Assembly: GCA_037176705.1 (NCBI GenBank)
Contig: CM073887.1
Location: forward strand, 85,198,348-85,262,347
Reading direction: 5' to 3'
Source of the DNA: Molossus alvarezi
Taxonomy: Eukaryota; Chordata; Mammalia; Chiroptera; Molossidae
DNA: 64,000 nt
Position 1 is the first letter of the stretch; each line of letters begins with the position of its first letter. The position numbers and the translations under genes were made by a program. Below the pieces are notes generated by a model. That model was not told the DNA's origin. It saw only the letters and a program-made list of their open reading frames with translations, and made no database searches. Of the stretch, positions 12,936 through 22,020 are shown piece after piece.

Positions 12936-15478
12936 CATCAACGTTAAAGGGACATATTGAGTGGCTGCCACCCGCACAACCCAGCCAGGGACAAACTGCA
13001 ACCGAGGTACATGCCCTTAGTGGGAACCAAACCCAGGTCTCTCTGGACCGCAGGCCGATGCTCTAACCGCTGAGCAAAACCGACCAGGGCCACAGCTGCT
13101 TTTGGAAGGAGGGGTGCTGAATAAGATTTAGGGGTAAACAGTAGACTAACAAAAAAAACTTAAAAGGAAAAGCTGGGGGATGAGATGTTCACCGAGACTT
13201 TGAAAACTCTGGCACAGTCCTAAAAATGTAGAAGGCCAAGTGCATGTACAGGCTGTGCACATACTTACAAATACTGAGAAGGCCCCGAGCCCTCACCTCT
13301 GGTTGACTTGGAGGCTCTGTGCAAGCAGCCAGTGAAGGTTTAATTAAGGCAGGCTGTCAACTCTCTGGCTGAGTATGCATGCCCCAACATGCATATACAG
13401 AACCCCTTGGCAAAGACTGGGTGAATTCTTGGTTCCAAATATTTAAGGAAATCTGTCCAATCATTAGCTGATCACTGAGTTAGCTGAGCAGAGAACTCAG
13501 TGGCCACACATAACAGAATACAAACTTTATAAAATTAATTCAGAAGTCACTGAACAAACAAACAACACCCAGCAACAACAAAATACTGTGGGCAAATGGG
13601 CATCTGATACCCAAAGTTGCCCAATTATGTTATCGAAAATGACCAATTGCCAAAGAAATTGCAAGACATACAAAATATGGCACATACACATGAAAAAACC
13701 AACAATCATTAGAAATTGTCTCTGAGGAGCCCAAACATTGAACTTACTAGACAAAGACTTTAAATATGTTCAAAGGAGTAAAGAAAACCATATCTCAAGA
13801 ACTAAAGGAAAGTATGAGAATGATGCCTCACTAAATAGAGAATATCAATGAAGAGATAGAATATAAATAGGAACCAACTAGAAATTCTGAAACTGGATAG
13901 TACAATAACTGAAATAAAAGATTTACTAAAGGGGCAAGTGGGTAGATTTGAATAACTAATCAATAAGCTTGAAGGTAGGTCAATTGAGATCCAGTCTGAG
14001 GAAGATAAATACAAAAGAACAAATACAAAAGTTAACAGATCCTTACAGCTCTGTGGAAAACCATCAAGAATAGCAATATATGATGCATAACAGGATGGAG
14101 AGGAGAGAAGGGAGCAGAAAGTATATTTGGAGAAGTGATTTCCAGAAACTTCTCAAATTTGATTTAAAAATAACCTACAGCCTGTCTGGTTTGGCTCAGT
14201 GGATTGAGCATCGTTCCATGGACTGAGAAGTCCTGGTTAGATTCCAGGTCAGGGCACATGCCTGGGTTGTGGGCTTGATCCCCAATAGGGGGCATGCAAG
14301 AGGCAGCCAATCAATGTTTTTCTCACACATAGATGTTTTTATCTCTCTCAAAAAAACAAAAAAAAATCAATAAAAACATTTTTAAAAATCTATTTTGTTC
14401 ACCAGCTTATTTTGTTAATCATATTTTACAAATAAGTGAGATCATGTAGTATCTGTCTTTCTCTGATTGGCTTATTTCGCTTAGCATAATGCTTTCCAGG
14501 TCCCTCCATGTTGACTTAAAGGATAAGAGATTTCTCTTTCTTACAGCTACATAGTGTTCCATTGTGTATATATGTACCATAGCTTTTTTATCCACTCATT
14601 TACTGATGGGCATTTGGGCTTTTCTAGATCTTAGCTATCGTAAATAGCACTGTTATGAACATAGGGGTGCACCTATTCTTTCTGATTGGTAAAATAAGCT
14701 GATAAACAAAATAGACCCAGAGACATAGAAAGGAGTATGGTTCAGACTGACAAACCTCAGAGAAGGGGATGGTAGGGGGAGGGATGAGATAAACCAAAGA
14801 ACTTATATGCATGTATGTATAACCAATGAACATAAACAACAATGCGTGGGGAGGGGGTGGGATTGGGAGAAGGGTGTCTGGGGAGGGGGGAGGAAAAACA
14901 TTTCTAACAAAAATAAATTAATAAAAATTGCATAAAAAAAAACAAAAACAAAACAAAACTACACATTTGAGTAATTCAATGAATCCCAAATAGAAAAAAC
15001 CCGAGATCCACACATAGACACATCATAATCAAACTGTTGAAAGCCAAAAACAAAGAACCTTGAAATCATCAAAAGAGAAGCAACTCATCATGCATACAAC
15101 CTCAGTAAGATTAAGAGCTGATTTATCACCAGAAGGCATGGAGACCAGAAGGCATTAGGACGACGTATTTTAAATGCTGAAAGAAACACTATTAAGCAAG
15201 AATTCTATATCCAACAAAGTGCAATGAAGAGGAAATTAAGACATACCCAGATAAACAAAAACAGAGAGAACACATTGTTAGTAAATCCTCTGTACAAAGA
15301 GTTATTCAGATAATAAAAAGCAGACAATAATTAAAATTACATTAAGAAATCAAGAACACCAGTAAAGATATATGTTAGTCAATATAAAAATACAAATTTT
15401 TTTTGTTAATCATCACCTGAGGATACTTTATTCCATTGATTTTTAGAAAGTGTGGAAGGGAAAGAGGAAGGGGGGTGG

Positions 15479-15514
<36 letters not shown>

Positions 15515-18500
15515 AATATCGATGTAAGAGAGAGAGACACATTGATTGGTTGCCTTCCACATGTGCCCTGATCAGGGCCAGGGAATTGAACCTGCAACCC
15601 AAGTATGGGCCCTTGACCAGAAATCAAACTCATGACCTTTCAGTGCACAGGCTGACACTCTAACCACCGAGCAACAATGGCCAAGACTGAATTCTTTTTA
15701 TTATAACTCCTTTTTATATTATTTAAAAGACAACCATATAAAGCAGTAATTATAAATCTATATTGATGGACACACAATGTATAAAGTAGTAACTTGAATG
15801 ACAATAAGAGCAAAAGGAGGAGGGGAAAAAATGAAGCTACATAGACATAAATTTTGTATATTATTAAAATTAGGTTGATATTACTCCAAACTAGATTGTT
15901 ATAAGTTAAGACATTAACTATCCCCAGGACAAAACTAAAAAAAATAATTTAAAAAACATAGCGAAAGAAACAACAGAGGAATTAAAATATTAAACAATTA
16001 GCACAAAAGAACACAGTAATGAAGGTAGAGGCACAAAAAAGACATAAGACATAGATAATAGCAAAATGGCAGACATAAATACTATTTTTATCAGTTGCAT
16101 ATATAAATACAATAAACAGTCCCAATAAAAAGAAAGGACTGGCAGAATGAATTTAAAAATTATGATCCAGCTATAAGCTGTCTATAAGAGACACACTTTA
16201 GATTCAAAGGCACAAGTGGGTTGACAATGAAAGGAGTATACTTACATTAGACAAAATAAACTTTCAGACAGAAGTTGTTACTGAAAACCTGATAAGATGG
16301 AGCTAAAGTGGAATTTAGAGGGAAATATATAGCCACAAATCCATATATTAAAAAAGTAGACCCCTGGCCAGTTTGGCTCAGCGGTTAGAGTGTCGGCCTG
16401 CGGTCCAGAGAGACCTGGGTTCGTTCCCGCTAAGGGCATGTACCTCGGTTGCAATTTGTCCCCAGTCCTGGTTGGTCGTGTGGGTGGCAGCCACTCGATG
16501 TGTCCTTTTCACGTCGATGTTTCTCTCTCTCTCTCCCTCTCCCCCCCACCCCCCACTCTATCTGAACAAAAAATGGAAAAATGTCCTCTGGTGAGGATAA
16601 AAAAAAAAAAAAGTAGAGAGATCTCAAATCCAAAATCTAAATTTATACCTTAAAACAAAAAACAACTAAAAAAATGTCCTGGTCAGGTGGCTCAGTTGGT
16701 TGGAGTGTTGTCCTGTACACCAAAAGTTGTGGGTTTGATTCCTGGTCAGGGCACATACCCAGGTTGTGGGTTCGATCTTAACATTGTTAAGATGGCAATA
16801 ATCAACAAACTGATCCATAGATTCAGTGCAATCTTCATTGAAAGCTGAGCTGAGTTTATTGAAGCAATTGACAAGCTAGTTCTAAAATTCATATGAAATG
16901 CAAGGGATCTGGAATAGCCAAAATAATCTTGAAAAAGAAAAACAAAGTTGGAAGGCTCACACTTTCCAATTTCAAAATCTACTACAAAGCTACAGTAATC
17001 AAGTCTGTGTTATGCTGGCATTGGATAAACACATAAATCAATTGAAGAGAATTCAGAGTCTACAAATGAACCATCATATTTATGGTCAACTGATATTTGA
17101 CAAGGTGTTAAGACCATTTAATGGGGGAGAGAATAGTCTTTTCAACAGATGATGTGGGGATAATTGGATATCCTTTGCAAAACAATGAAATTAGACTCCT
17201 ACTCACATCATTTACAAAAATTAATTTAAAATGGAAAAATGACCTAAACACGTGAGTTAAAACCATAAAACTCTTAGAAAAAAAACAAAGGATAATTCTT
17301 CATGACCTTGGATTAGGCAATAGATTCTTAGATATGATACCTAAAGCACATGCAACCAAAGAAGAAAGTGGATAAATCAGACTGTTTCAAAATTAAAAAC
17401 TATGCTTCAAGGATTCTATCAAAATGGTGAAAAAGAAAAATGACCCACAGAATGGGAGAAAATATTTGCAAGTCATACATCTGGTAAGGTCTAGTATCCA
17501 AAATATATATATAAAGAACTCTTACAGCTCAAGAATGAAAAGACAAATTACTTTATTTTAAAAATGGGCAAAGGGTTTGAATAGACATTTCTCCAAAGAA
17601 AGTAAACAAATAGCTAATAAGCGCATGAAAAAATGCTCATTAGTTATATGAAAAACATACCAAAATCACTATATAGCCTTTTATATATACTAGATGGCTA
17701 TAATCCAAAAATGGACAATAACAAACCTTGGTTAGGATATCAGAATGTACAATGGTGCAGCTACTTGGGAAAACAGTTTGGCAGCATATTTCATATTGCT
17801 ACTGTAAAAACTGCCACAAATTTAGTGGCTTAAAACAACACAAACTTATTCTCTCACAGTTCTGTAGGTCAGAAGTTCATAATCAGTTTCACTGGATTAA
17901 AGTCACAGTGTTGGCAGGGCTGGTTCCTCCGGGAGGCTAAGAGGGGAGAATCTGTTTTCCTGCCCTTCTCAGCTTCTAGTAGGGCTGCCTGTGTTCCTTG
18001 GCTTGTGGCCTGTTTCTCCATCTTCAATGCACAGCAAATTAATCTCTGCTTCTGTCATCATTTCAACTTCTCTGACTTGTCATTCATCCTTCTTACTATA
18101 AGTATTGATGTGATTACACTGGACCCATCAGATAATCAAGGACAATCTCCTCATCTCAAGATCCTTAACTCAGTCATGTCTACAAAGTCCCTTCTATCAT
18201 ACAAGGTGATATCCATAGGTTCTGGGGCTTATGGGATGGATACATTTTGGGGGAGGGGACTTTATTCAGCTTACCACAGGCAGTTTCTCAGAGTTAAACA
18301 TAGAATCACCATATGACCTGGCAATTCTACCCCTGGGTATGTACCCAAGAGAACTGAAAACACATTTACATAAAAACTTGTACACAAATGTTTATAGTAG
18401 CACCATTCATAATAGCCAGAATGTAGAAACAGCCCAAATGTCCACAAACTAATGGATAAACCAAATGCAGTATATACATGCAATAAAATATTATTCAGCC

Positions 18501-21479
18501 ACAAAAGGGATGAAGGACCATCTGGCCGGCATAGCTCAGTGGACTGAGCATGGTCCCATGGACTGAGAGGTCCCGGTTTAATTCCCAGTCAGGGCAAAAG
18601 TTCGGGATGTGGGCTTGACCCCCAGTAGGGGGTGTGCAGGAGGCAGCCGATCAATGTTTCTCTCTCACATTGATGTTTCTATCTCTCTCTCTAAAAAACT
18701 CAATAAAAGCATTAAAAAAAAAAAAAGGTTGAAGGACTTATAACTGCTACAACATGGCTGAACCTTGAAAACATGATGCTAAGTGAAAGAAGGTAGGCAT
18801 GAAGGGTCACATATCATGTGATTCCATTTATATGGAATACCCAGAAAAGGTGATTCAGAGACAGAAAGTAGATTCATGGACACCGGAAACTAGGGGGAAG
18901 GAAGATTGAAGACTGCTTTCTGGGTATGGGGTTTCTATTTGAGATAATGAATATGTTCTGAAATTAACTTGTGGGGATGGTTGTACAACCTTGTGAATGT
19001 ACTAAAAACATTGATTATATACTTTTTTTTTATCCTCACCCAAGGACATTTTTCCACTTTTTTATTCAGATAGAGTGGGAGGGACAGAGAGGAAGCGAGA
19101 GAGAGAGAGAGAGAGAGAAACATTGACGTGAAAGGGACACATCGAGTGGCTGCCACCCGCACGACCAACCAGGGCTGGGGAGAAACTGCAACTGAGGTAC
19201 GTGCTCTTAGTGGGAACCAAACCTGGGTCTCTCTGGACCGCAGGCCGACGCTCTAACTGCTGAGCCAAGCCAGCCAGGGCTGATTATATACTTTTAAAAA
19301 GGTGAATTTCGTGGTACATGAATAATATTTTAGTTTTTTAAAAGGCTCATAATATAGAATAAAAAGGAAAACAACTCATTCATTTCATAGTTTCATCTTT
19401 CTTGGATGGGGGTACTCTTAGGGACTAGTCTAGATAAAGGAAACTAAGTAGAGATATGGTTCAGAGTCCTATGGCAAGTCGGAGAATGATTACAGCCCCT
19501 CTAGTGATGGTTGGTAACACATCATCGAATCCACTTGCCCAGACTGAGCCGCTCTCTGCCTCTAAGAGCCCCAAGCCACGCAGACTGCAGTGATGACACA
19601 TACATACAGTGGCAGCTCCTAAAAGGCGCAGAGCTACAAAGGCATGTAGATACCATGCTACTGGAGTTCCAAGAAGGGAAATCTCCTGGTCAGAGCATTC
19701 TGGAAGGGATCACAAAAAATAGTATTGGCCTGGAAGTCCACCCAGGATTTGTATTGAGCAAGGTTAGGGTGGATGGAGCAGGGAAGAGAGAGGGCAGCAT
19801 TCAAGTCCTAGGCAAGACTTGACATGTTAAGTGACTAGATGCCTCTGCTGAGACATAACCTTCATGAATCCTCATTTCCTGTTTCTGGCTGAGTGGCAGC
19901 AAGTGAATTTTCAATTAGAAGCAGTACCCCCCCATGAGAACCCAGATCCTAGACTCACAGCCACAAAGGTAATGCCCCTTAGCTCTCTGACAATGCTGGT
20001 TTAACTCTATCCATGATCTCTTCACCCCTTTCCTTCAGGACCCTCCATTAGAGCTTGCAAGTTCTGAATCAAACATTTCAAACCAGATAAATGTACTAAG
20101 GATGTATTTTACATACAACTGCTCTAAATGCTACATTCTCAACATACCCCTTTGGTTCCTTCTTCAGAAACTGGGTCAGGAGAGAGGTGGGTGATATTTC
20201 TTCTTTTTAAGACCTGCTCATCTTTCTTGGCCTTTCGGAGCTGCAGGCTGACTGCTATCCGCTGTTGTCGCCTCAGCTGGTGAGGGAGGAAAGAATTGGA
20301 GCACTTGGAGCTGGGAAGTCAGGCTGTTACCATGTTAGCCTTTAGAACACAAAGTATCTGATTTCATTTCACAGATTCATCAGACTGGAAGAGTTAAAAT
20401 CACACAGCTAGTAAATAGCCTAGCTCGGTTTACCTCCTTAGCTTTCCTCTGCTACACAATATGTAGAAGAACAGTCAATCTTCCTCCGAAAGTAAAGGAA
20501 GATCATGTATACCTTTGGCAGACCAGAATTCTCAGTTGGAGAGACACCTGAACAAAGTGTCCTGAGTCTGTGCACATCCTCAGTGGTGCTGATTAGTTCC
20601 TGAAGAGCAGGCCTGGGCTTTCCAGCTATGGGAATCCAGCTGGGGTTATGAGTGGACTGCCCAGGCCCAGATGTCCCTGACCATTTTCACTGTTAGAGAA
20701 TCACTCTCCAGGTCTTATTAATCCAGTCCCAAGAGTTTTACTTGAACACAAGACAGAGAGATTAAACTTTAAAATAAAAACAACCTTTTTCTCATACCAA
20801 GCAAAACTCAGACTTTATAGTATTGAGAATCCTAGAGAAATGATCTAACCTATATGGATGGATGAATTTTAGGTTGAAGACGTTCTCAACTTAAGAAAAT
20901 TTACATGGCTTGGCCAGTGTGGCTTAGTGGTTGAGCGTCGACCCATGCACCAAGAGGTCTCCGGTTCGATTCCTGGTCAGGGCACATGCCCAGGTTGCAG
21001 GCCTGATCCCCTGTGGGGAGCATGCAGGAGGCGGCTAGTCAATATTCTTTCTCATTGATGTTTCTATCTCTCTCTCCTTTCCTCTCTCCCTAAAATCAAT
21101 AAAGAAAACATATTAAAAAAAAGAAAGTTCTAAGATCATGTGGAGACCTTGATTTGGTCCATAGTTGCCTGACTCCTAAGTCCTTGAGCTTTTGCCCTCC
21201 TCCCTCTCAATATTTCATTATGAAAATTTCAAACATACAGAAAAGTAGAAAGAATTATTTGGTGAACACCCATGTACCTATCCACAATGAACATTTTGCT
21301 ATATTGGCTTAGTCACCCCCCTTTCCACACCCTCCACTCTATTTTGATACATTTCAACCATGTAATTTTACCACACTAGTCCTTGTTAGAGTGAAGTAGT
21401 TGCCTCTACTTACAGATGCATCTTTACCTCGGTACTTAAATTTCCTCAGCCTCTCTTCTGGAGCTTCTAAAGTCGGCAT
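330..21479 (-). CDS. KPNA7: KPNA7, importin subunit alpha-8 (karyopherin alpha 7), nine coding exons, 3' end off window
   Basis: This is an importin-alpha gene read right to left. Joining 21414-21479, 20148-20276, 11442-11524, 10741-11009, 9342-9424, 6786-7049, 5131-5364, 3558-3740 and 330-476 gives 1,458 nt, 486 codons without a stop, with GT donors and AG acceptors at every internal junction. The product has an N-terminal importin-beta-binding (IBB) domain (residues ~1-50) and armadillo repeats (from ~66) with the W...N pairs that bind nuclear localisation signals ([40 protein letters not shown]). It ferries NLS cargo with importin beta through nuclear pores. It matches KPNA7 rather than KPNA2, for example in the start [10 protein letters not shown] and in [16 protein letters not shown]. 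Human KPNA7 is 516 aa, so one terminal exon of ~30 codons is missing beyond base 1. In several mammals KPNA7 is enriched in oocytes and early embryos; nothing in the sequence tests that here. Confidence 0.96.
1927..2173 (-). repeat. Ves SINE, type A
   Basis: The poly-T start, TCCTCACCCGAGGACATT tail box and terminal AGCCAAACCAGCCAGGGC read as a reversed bat Ves SINE. It is flanked by a perfect 14-bp duplication TCAAATCTGTTTTT (1918-1931 and 2174-2187). The head is tRNA-derived (A-box-like GGCTCAG, B-box-like GGTTCG on the minus strand). Confidence 0.95.
2225..2690 (+). mobile_element. MLT1-type MaLR LTR, solo, 5' end worn
   Basis: It aligns by eye to the 3' two thirds of an MLT1-like LTR: CTCAAGCAGTCCTCTGGAGA, GGAAGCTGATCCTCCAGCC, CCATAAATTATGTGA and GGGGTAATTTGTTATGCA occur in family order. 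Only the LTR is seen; there is no internal coding region. Confidence 0.75.
2850..3375 (+). repeat. L2 LINE 3' region
   Basis: A pyrimidine-rich run with typical L2 landmarks in order: 'ccctgg...ccttgagcctgatctccc', 'ctcttcctagaatgtta', 'agcctttgagagcaaggac' and 'aaccagtgctgggaaca'. Ancient and non-coding. Confidence 0.65.
3558..3740 (-). CDS. KPNA7: KPNA7 coding exon 8 (ARM 8-9, minor NLS site)
   Basis: Codons 377-437, phase 0: [20 protein letters not shown], then [19 protein letters not shown] and the hydrophobic helix [14 protein letters not shown] belongs to the minor NLS groove. The acceptor is CTGCAG; the donor is CTCCAG|GTGAGCTG. Confidence 0.95.
3741..5130 (-). other. KPNA7 intron 7
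   Basis: A 1.4-kb intron of mostly unique AT-rich DNA with an A18 run near 4,602-4,620. No repeat family or coding signal was recognised. Confidence 0.8.
5131..5364 (-). CDS. KPNA7: KPNA7 coding exon 7 (ARM 6-7)
   Basis: Codons 299-376, phase 0: [20 protein letters not shown], then [14 protein letters not shown] and [18 protein letters not shown] is diagnostic of importin alpha. It is bounded by CTTCCAG and GTAAGTGG. Confidence 0.96.
5365..6785 (-). other. KPNA7 intron 6
   Basis: A 1.4-kb intron of unique sequence with a (CA)n microsatellite at 6366-6402 and a short G-rich run near 6,683-6,693. No coding signal. Confidence 0.8.
6366..6402. repeat. (CA)n microsatellite
   Basis: About 18 perfect AC units inside KPNA7 intron 6. 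Confidence 0.98.
6786..7049 (-). CDS. KPNA7: KPNA7 coding exon 6 (ARM 4-5)
   Basis: Codons 211-298 in phase 0: [20 protein letters not shown], then the [12 protein letters not shown] motif and TSSELNVL. The asparagine/tryptophan ladder continues, with the family's usual Y after WALS in this repeat. The acceptor is CTGTTACAG; the donor is TTG|GTAATTGT, a weaker donor than the others because position +5 is not G. Confidence 0.95.
7917..8118 (-). mobile_element. hAT-Charlie nonautonomous relic, MER1-like
   Basis: It contains the landmarks AAGGGCCAGACAGTAAACAT, TGTGGGCC, GAATGGGCATGGC and CCAATAAAACTCTACTTAC, which read as a reversed MER1-type element. The subfamily was assigned from memory. Confidence 0.6.
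8410..8650 (+). repeat. L2-like fragment
   Basis: Weak L2 landmarks ('gatcctccaaaggcttccc...'). Tentative. Confidence 0.45.
8735..8958 (-). repeat. Ves SINE, degenerate, with expanded G/A tract
   Basis: It begins TTGATTCTCACCCAAGGAAATGT in fragments and ends in a ...CTGGCCAGGGTG head. The purine tract usual in the minus orientation of this SINE has expanded to about 100 bp of GGGGA/GAGAGG (8776-8875). Confidence 0.8.
9342..9424 (-). CDS. KPNA7: KPNA7 coding exon 5 (ARM 3-4 linker helices)
   Basis: An 83-bp exon: two bases finishing the split glycine codon, then codons 184-210 ([20 protein letters not shown], then LISSTIP). It is flanked by CTGTAG and GTGAGTATG. The pattern DGPEFRD is conserved across importin alphas. 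Phase 1 in and phase 0 out match the neighbouring exons exactly. Confidence 0.94.
9425..10740 (-). other. KPNA7 intron 4
   Basis: A 1.3-kb intron. I saw no clear repeat or RNA gene. Confidence 0.75.
10741..11009 (-). CDS. KPNA7: KPNA7 coding exon 4 (ARM 1-3, major NLS site)
   Basis: A 269-bp exon covering codons 93-182 and one base of 183. It carries [38 protein letters not shown] and [13 protein letters not shown]. The two W...N ladders belong to the major NLS-binding groove. The acceptor is TTGCAAAG; the donor is GCAG|GTGAGAC. Confidence 0.96.
11010..11441 (-). other. KPNA7 intron 3
   Basis: A short intron of 432 bp, unique sequence, nothing notable. Confidence 0.8.
11442..11524 (-). CDS. 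KPNA7: KPNA7 coding exon 3 (start of armadillo repeat 1)
   Basis: An 83-bp exon for codons 66-92 plus two bases of codon 93: [20 protein letters not shown] then FQATQAA. The acceptor is CTTGCAG; the donor is CAG|GTATCACC. The split arginine codon (AG|G) is completed by the next exon, which fixes the reading frame. Confidence 0.94.
11774..12051 (+). repeat. Ves SINE, type A, with 15-bp duplication
   Basis: A full element from CCCTGGTTGGTTTGGCTCAG to GGGTGAAGATAAAAGTAAAT with a (TC)n stretch. A perfect AAGAACATGCTAGTG duplication lies at 11759-11773 and 12052-12066. Confidence 0.97.
12231..12466 (+). repeat. Ves SINE, type A
   Basis: GCCCTGGCCAGTTTTGCTCA head and TCCTCGGATGAGGAT tail with an A run. 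Short flanking match AGTTTATT on both sides. Confidence 0.95.
12795..13090 (-). repeat. Ves SINE, type A, long (GA)n
   Basis: Reversed Ves with poly-T start, ATCCTCACCTGAGGACAT box, an approximately 75-bp GA-rich stretch (12857-12932) and CGACCAGGGC end. Near-duplicate flanks CACC/AGCTGCTTTT suggest the target site. It lies opposite to the two upstream copies. Confidence 0.95.
14179..14388 (+). repeat. Ves SINE, type B
   Basis: Head GTCTGGTTTGGCTCAGTGGA, body GGTCAGGGCACATGCC and tail with AATCAATAAAAACA. It sits in ORF1-like DNA of the old L1, directly before the twin-primed L1. Confidence 0.9.
14389..14948 (+). mobile_element. 5'-inverted (twin-primed) L1 insertion
   Basis: Bases about 14,390-14,690 are antisense to the end of L1 ORF2 (the 'aagtgagatcatgtagtatctgtc' and 'tccctccatgt' motifs). 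Bases about 14,690-14,948 then run sense through the 3' UTR (ATAGACCCAGAGACATAG, GGGAGGGGGTGGGATTGGG) to an A-rich tail. AAAATAAGCTG occurs at the junction and its complement in the inverted arm. Confidence 0.85.
15398..15684 (-). repeat. Ves SINE
   Basis: Reversed Ves: poly-T, ATCATCACCTGAGGATAC box, GA-rich stretch, two anticodon-side motifs and the end CCACCGAGCAACAATGGCCA. Inserted in the old L1. Confidence 0.93.
16361..16607 (+). repeat. Ves SINE, type A
   Basis: CCCTGGCCAGTTTGGCTCAG to GGTGAGGATAAAAAAA. AAAAGTAGA occurs on both flanks. Confidence 0.96.
16675..16778 (+). repeat. Ves SINE, 3'-truncated head
   Basis: About 100 bp from GTCCTGGTCAGGTGGCTCAG to GGTTCGATC. The tail is missing and old L1 sequence follows. 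Confidence 0.8.
17785..18278 (-). mobile_element. MaLR-type (MLT1-like) solo LTR inside the old L1
   Basis: It reads as a reversed MLT1-like LTR: GCTACTGTAAAAACTGCCAC, TTAGTGGCTTAAAACAAC, CACAGTTCTGTAGGTCAGAA, CTTGGCTTGTGGCC, ATCTCAAGATCCTTAACT, ending TTACCACA. A 5-bp duplication GGCAG brackets it (17780-17784 and 18279-18283), and L1 sequence resumes exactly after it. Confidence 0.85.
18522..18727 (+). repeat. Ves SINE, type B
   Basis: CTGGCCGGCATAGCTCAGTG to CTCAATAAAAGCATTAAAA. TGAAGGAC flanks both ends. Confidence 0.94.
19022..19279 (-). repeat. Ves SINE, type A
   Basis: Reversed element from poly-T/ATCCTCACCCAAGGACATT to GCCAAGCCAGCCAGGGC. TGATTATATACTTTT occurs on both flanks (target duplication). 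It interrupts the 3' UTR of the old L1. Confidence 0.96.
20148..20276 (-). CDS. KPNA7: KPNA7 coding exon 2 (basic half of IBB)
   Basis: Codons 23-65, phase 0 at both ends. It starts [20 protein letters not shown] and continues through the KRRN cluster. This arginine/lysine-rich helix binds importin beta and, when free, folds back on the NLS grooves. The acceptor is CACCAG; the donor follows AAAGGG as GTATGTTG. Confidence 0.95.
20908..21123 (+). repeat. Ves SINE, type B
   Basis: TTGGCCAGTGTGGCTTAGTG, then CCATGCACCAAGAGGTC, and the end AATCAATAAAGAAAAC. In KPNA7 intron 1. Confidence 0.96.
21190..21310. repeat. Old interspersed repeat, L1M 3'-like
   Basis: 'tatgaaaatttcaaacatacagaaaagtagaa' followed by 'aacacccatgtaccta' is a familiar mammalian repeat motif, probably an old L1 3' region. 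Subfamily not assigned. Confidence 0.5.
21414..21479 (-). CDS. KPNA7: KPNA7 coding exon 1 (initiator, IBB start)
   Basis: Codons 1-22, beginning [20 protein letters not shown], the first half of the IBB domain. The ATG is at 21477-21479. The exon ends GCATCT followed by the donor GTAAGTAG. An acceptor-like CTTCTTCCAG lies only 5 bases upstream of the ATG (AG at 21485-21486), so the transcript probably begins in a separate 5' UTR exon at higher coordinates that I could not locate. An in-frame ATG lies upstream at about 21,596, but the extra residues do not resemble importin and would precede the inferred acceptor. Confidence 0.93.
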
Positions 21480-21484
21480 ATTGA

Positions 21485-22020
21485 CTGGAAGAAGTAAACC
21501 ACCTGTAGGTAGGACAGTTACAAAGAGATTTTCAGTGTCCAGTGTATAGGTCACTATGTTAAAGCCACCCAGATTATAAGCCTTTAAAGGGCTCATGGTG
21601 GAATGGAGAACAGACTCAGGAAGTCCACTTCCATAAGTGTCACCATGCCAGCTCAGTAGGGGATGAGCACTGTGGGAGCTCAGAGGGGACCAGTCCTGGG
21701 CTACAGATAGAAGGAAAACCTTTTAGAGGCAGTTTGGCCTGAACTGGGCCCTTGGTGGCTAGGGTAGGCTGGAAATAAAACACTGAACCCTTCCATGTGG
21801 CTGTGTCCAAGGAGTTCTATACAGAGCATATGTGCAGGATGGTAAGGAACCCAACTAGGCTATGATAGAAAGATAGCCCTCTCTTCTCACACCCAATCCA
21901 CCAGCTGATTGTGTCAGGATAGTCTCAAGTGTGACCCACTCCATTTAATTCTTTAGCAGACCTGAACCAGGTCACCACCATTGTTCACTCACACTATGGC
22001 AATTGCCTCCCAACAATTCT
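21485..22020. other. KPNA7 5' flank / 5' UTR region
   Basis: The region before the first coding exon on the minus strand. It must hold the noncoding first exon or lead to it. I see no TATA box or CpG island that would mark a start site. Confidence 0.5.

Larger units (their letters stand above)
13500..19345 (+). mobile_element. Ancient L1M element (ORF1, ORF2 and 3' end), interrupted
   Basis: Pieces of one old L1 run in the right order: ORF1-like DNA 13,500-14,170 and 14,950-15,390, the ORF1/ORF2 junction and endonuclease region 15,685-16,350, then, after an apparent internal loss, reverse-transcriptase C-terminal sequence 16,785-17,784 and 18,279-18,521, and 3' UTR 18,728-19,021 and 19,280-19,345. 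Frames are full of stops, so it is dead. SINEs, a twin-primed L1 and a MaLR LTR are inserted in it. Confidence 0.75.
11525..20147 (-). other. KPNA7 intron 2 (8.6 kb, repeat-filled)
   Basis: The largest intron of the gene, lying between the IBB and the first armadillo repeat. Most of it is one ancient plus-strand L1 (about 13,500-19,345) broken by Ves SINEs, a twin-primed L1 and a MaLR LTR. Three Ves SINEs lie at 11.77-13.09 kb. Bases 19,345-20,147 are unique. Confidence 0.85.
20277..21413 (-). other. KPNA7 intron 1
   Basis: A 1.1-kb intron holding a type-B Ves SINE (20908-21123) and an old repeat resembling an L1M 3' region (about 21190-21310). Confidence 0.8.

Noticed and set aside
16361..16440. 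tRNA genes in SINE heads
   Set aside because: The A- and B-box motifs are tRNA-derived, but no cloverleaf with discriminator was seen and each sits in a full SINE with a tail.
330..21479. Assignment to KPNA2 instead of KPNA7
   Set aside because: Diagnostic stretches ([36 protein letters not shown]) fit KPNA7, and the intron-containing structure excludes a retrocopy.
21354..21596. Longer KPNA7 N-terminus using the upstream ATG near 21,596
   Set aside because: The added residues do not resemble importin alpha, and an acceptor lies 5 bases before the conserved ATG.
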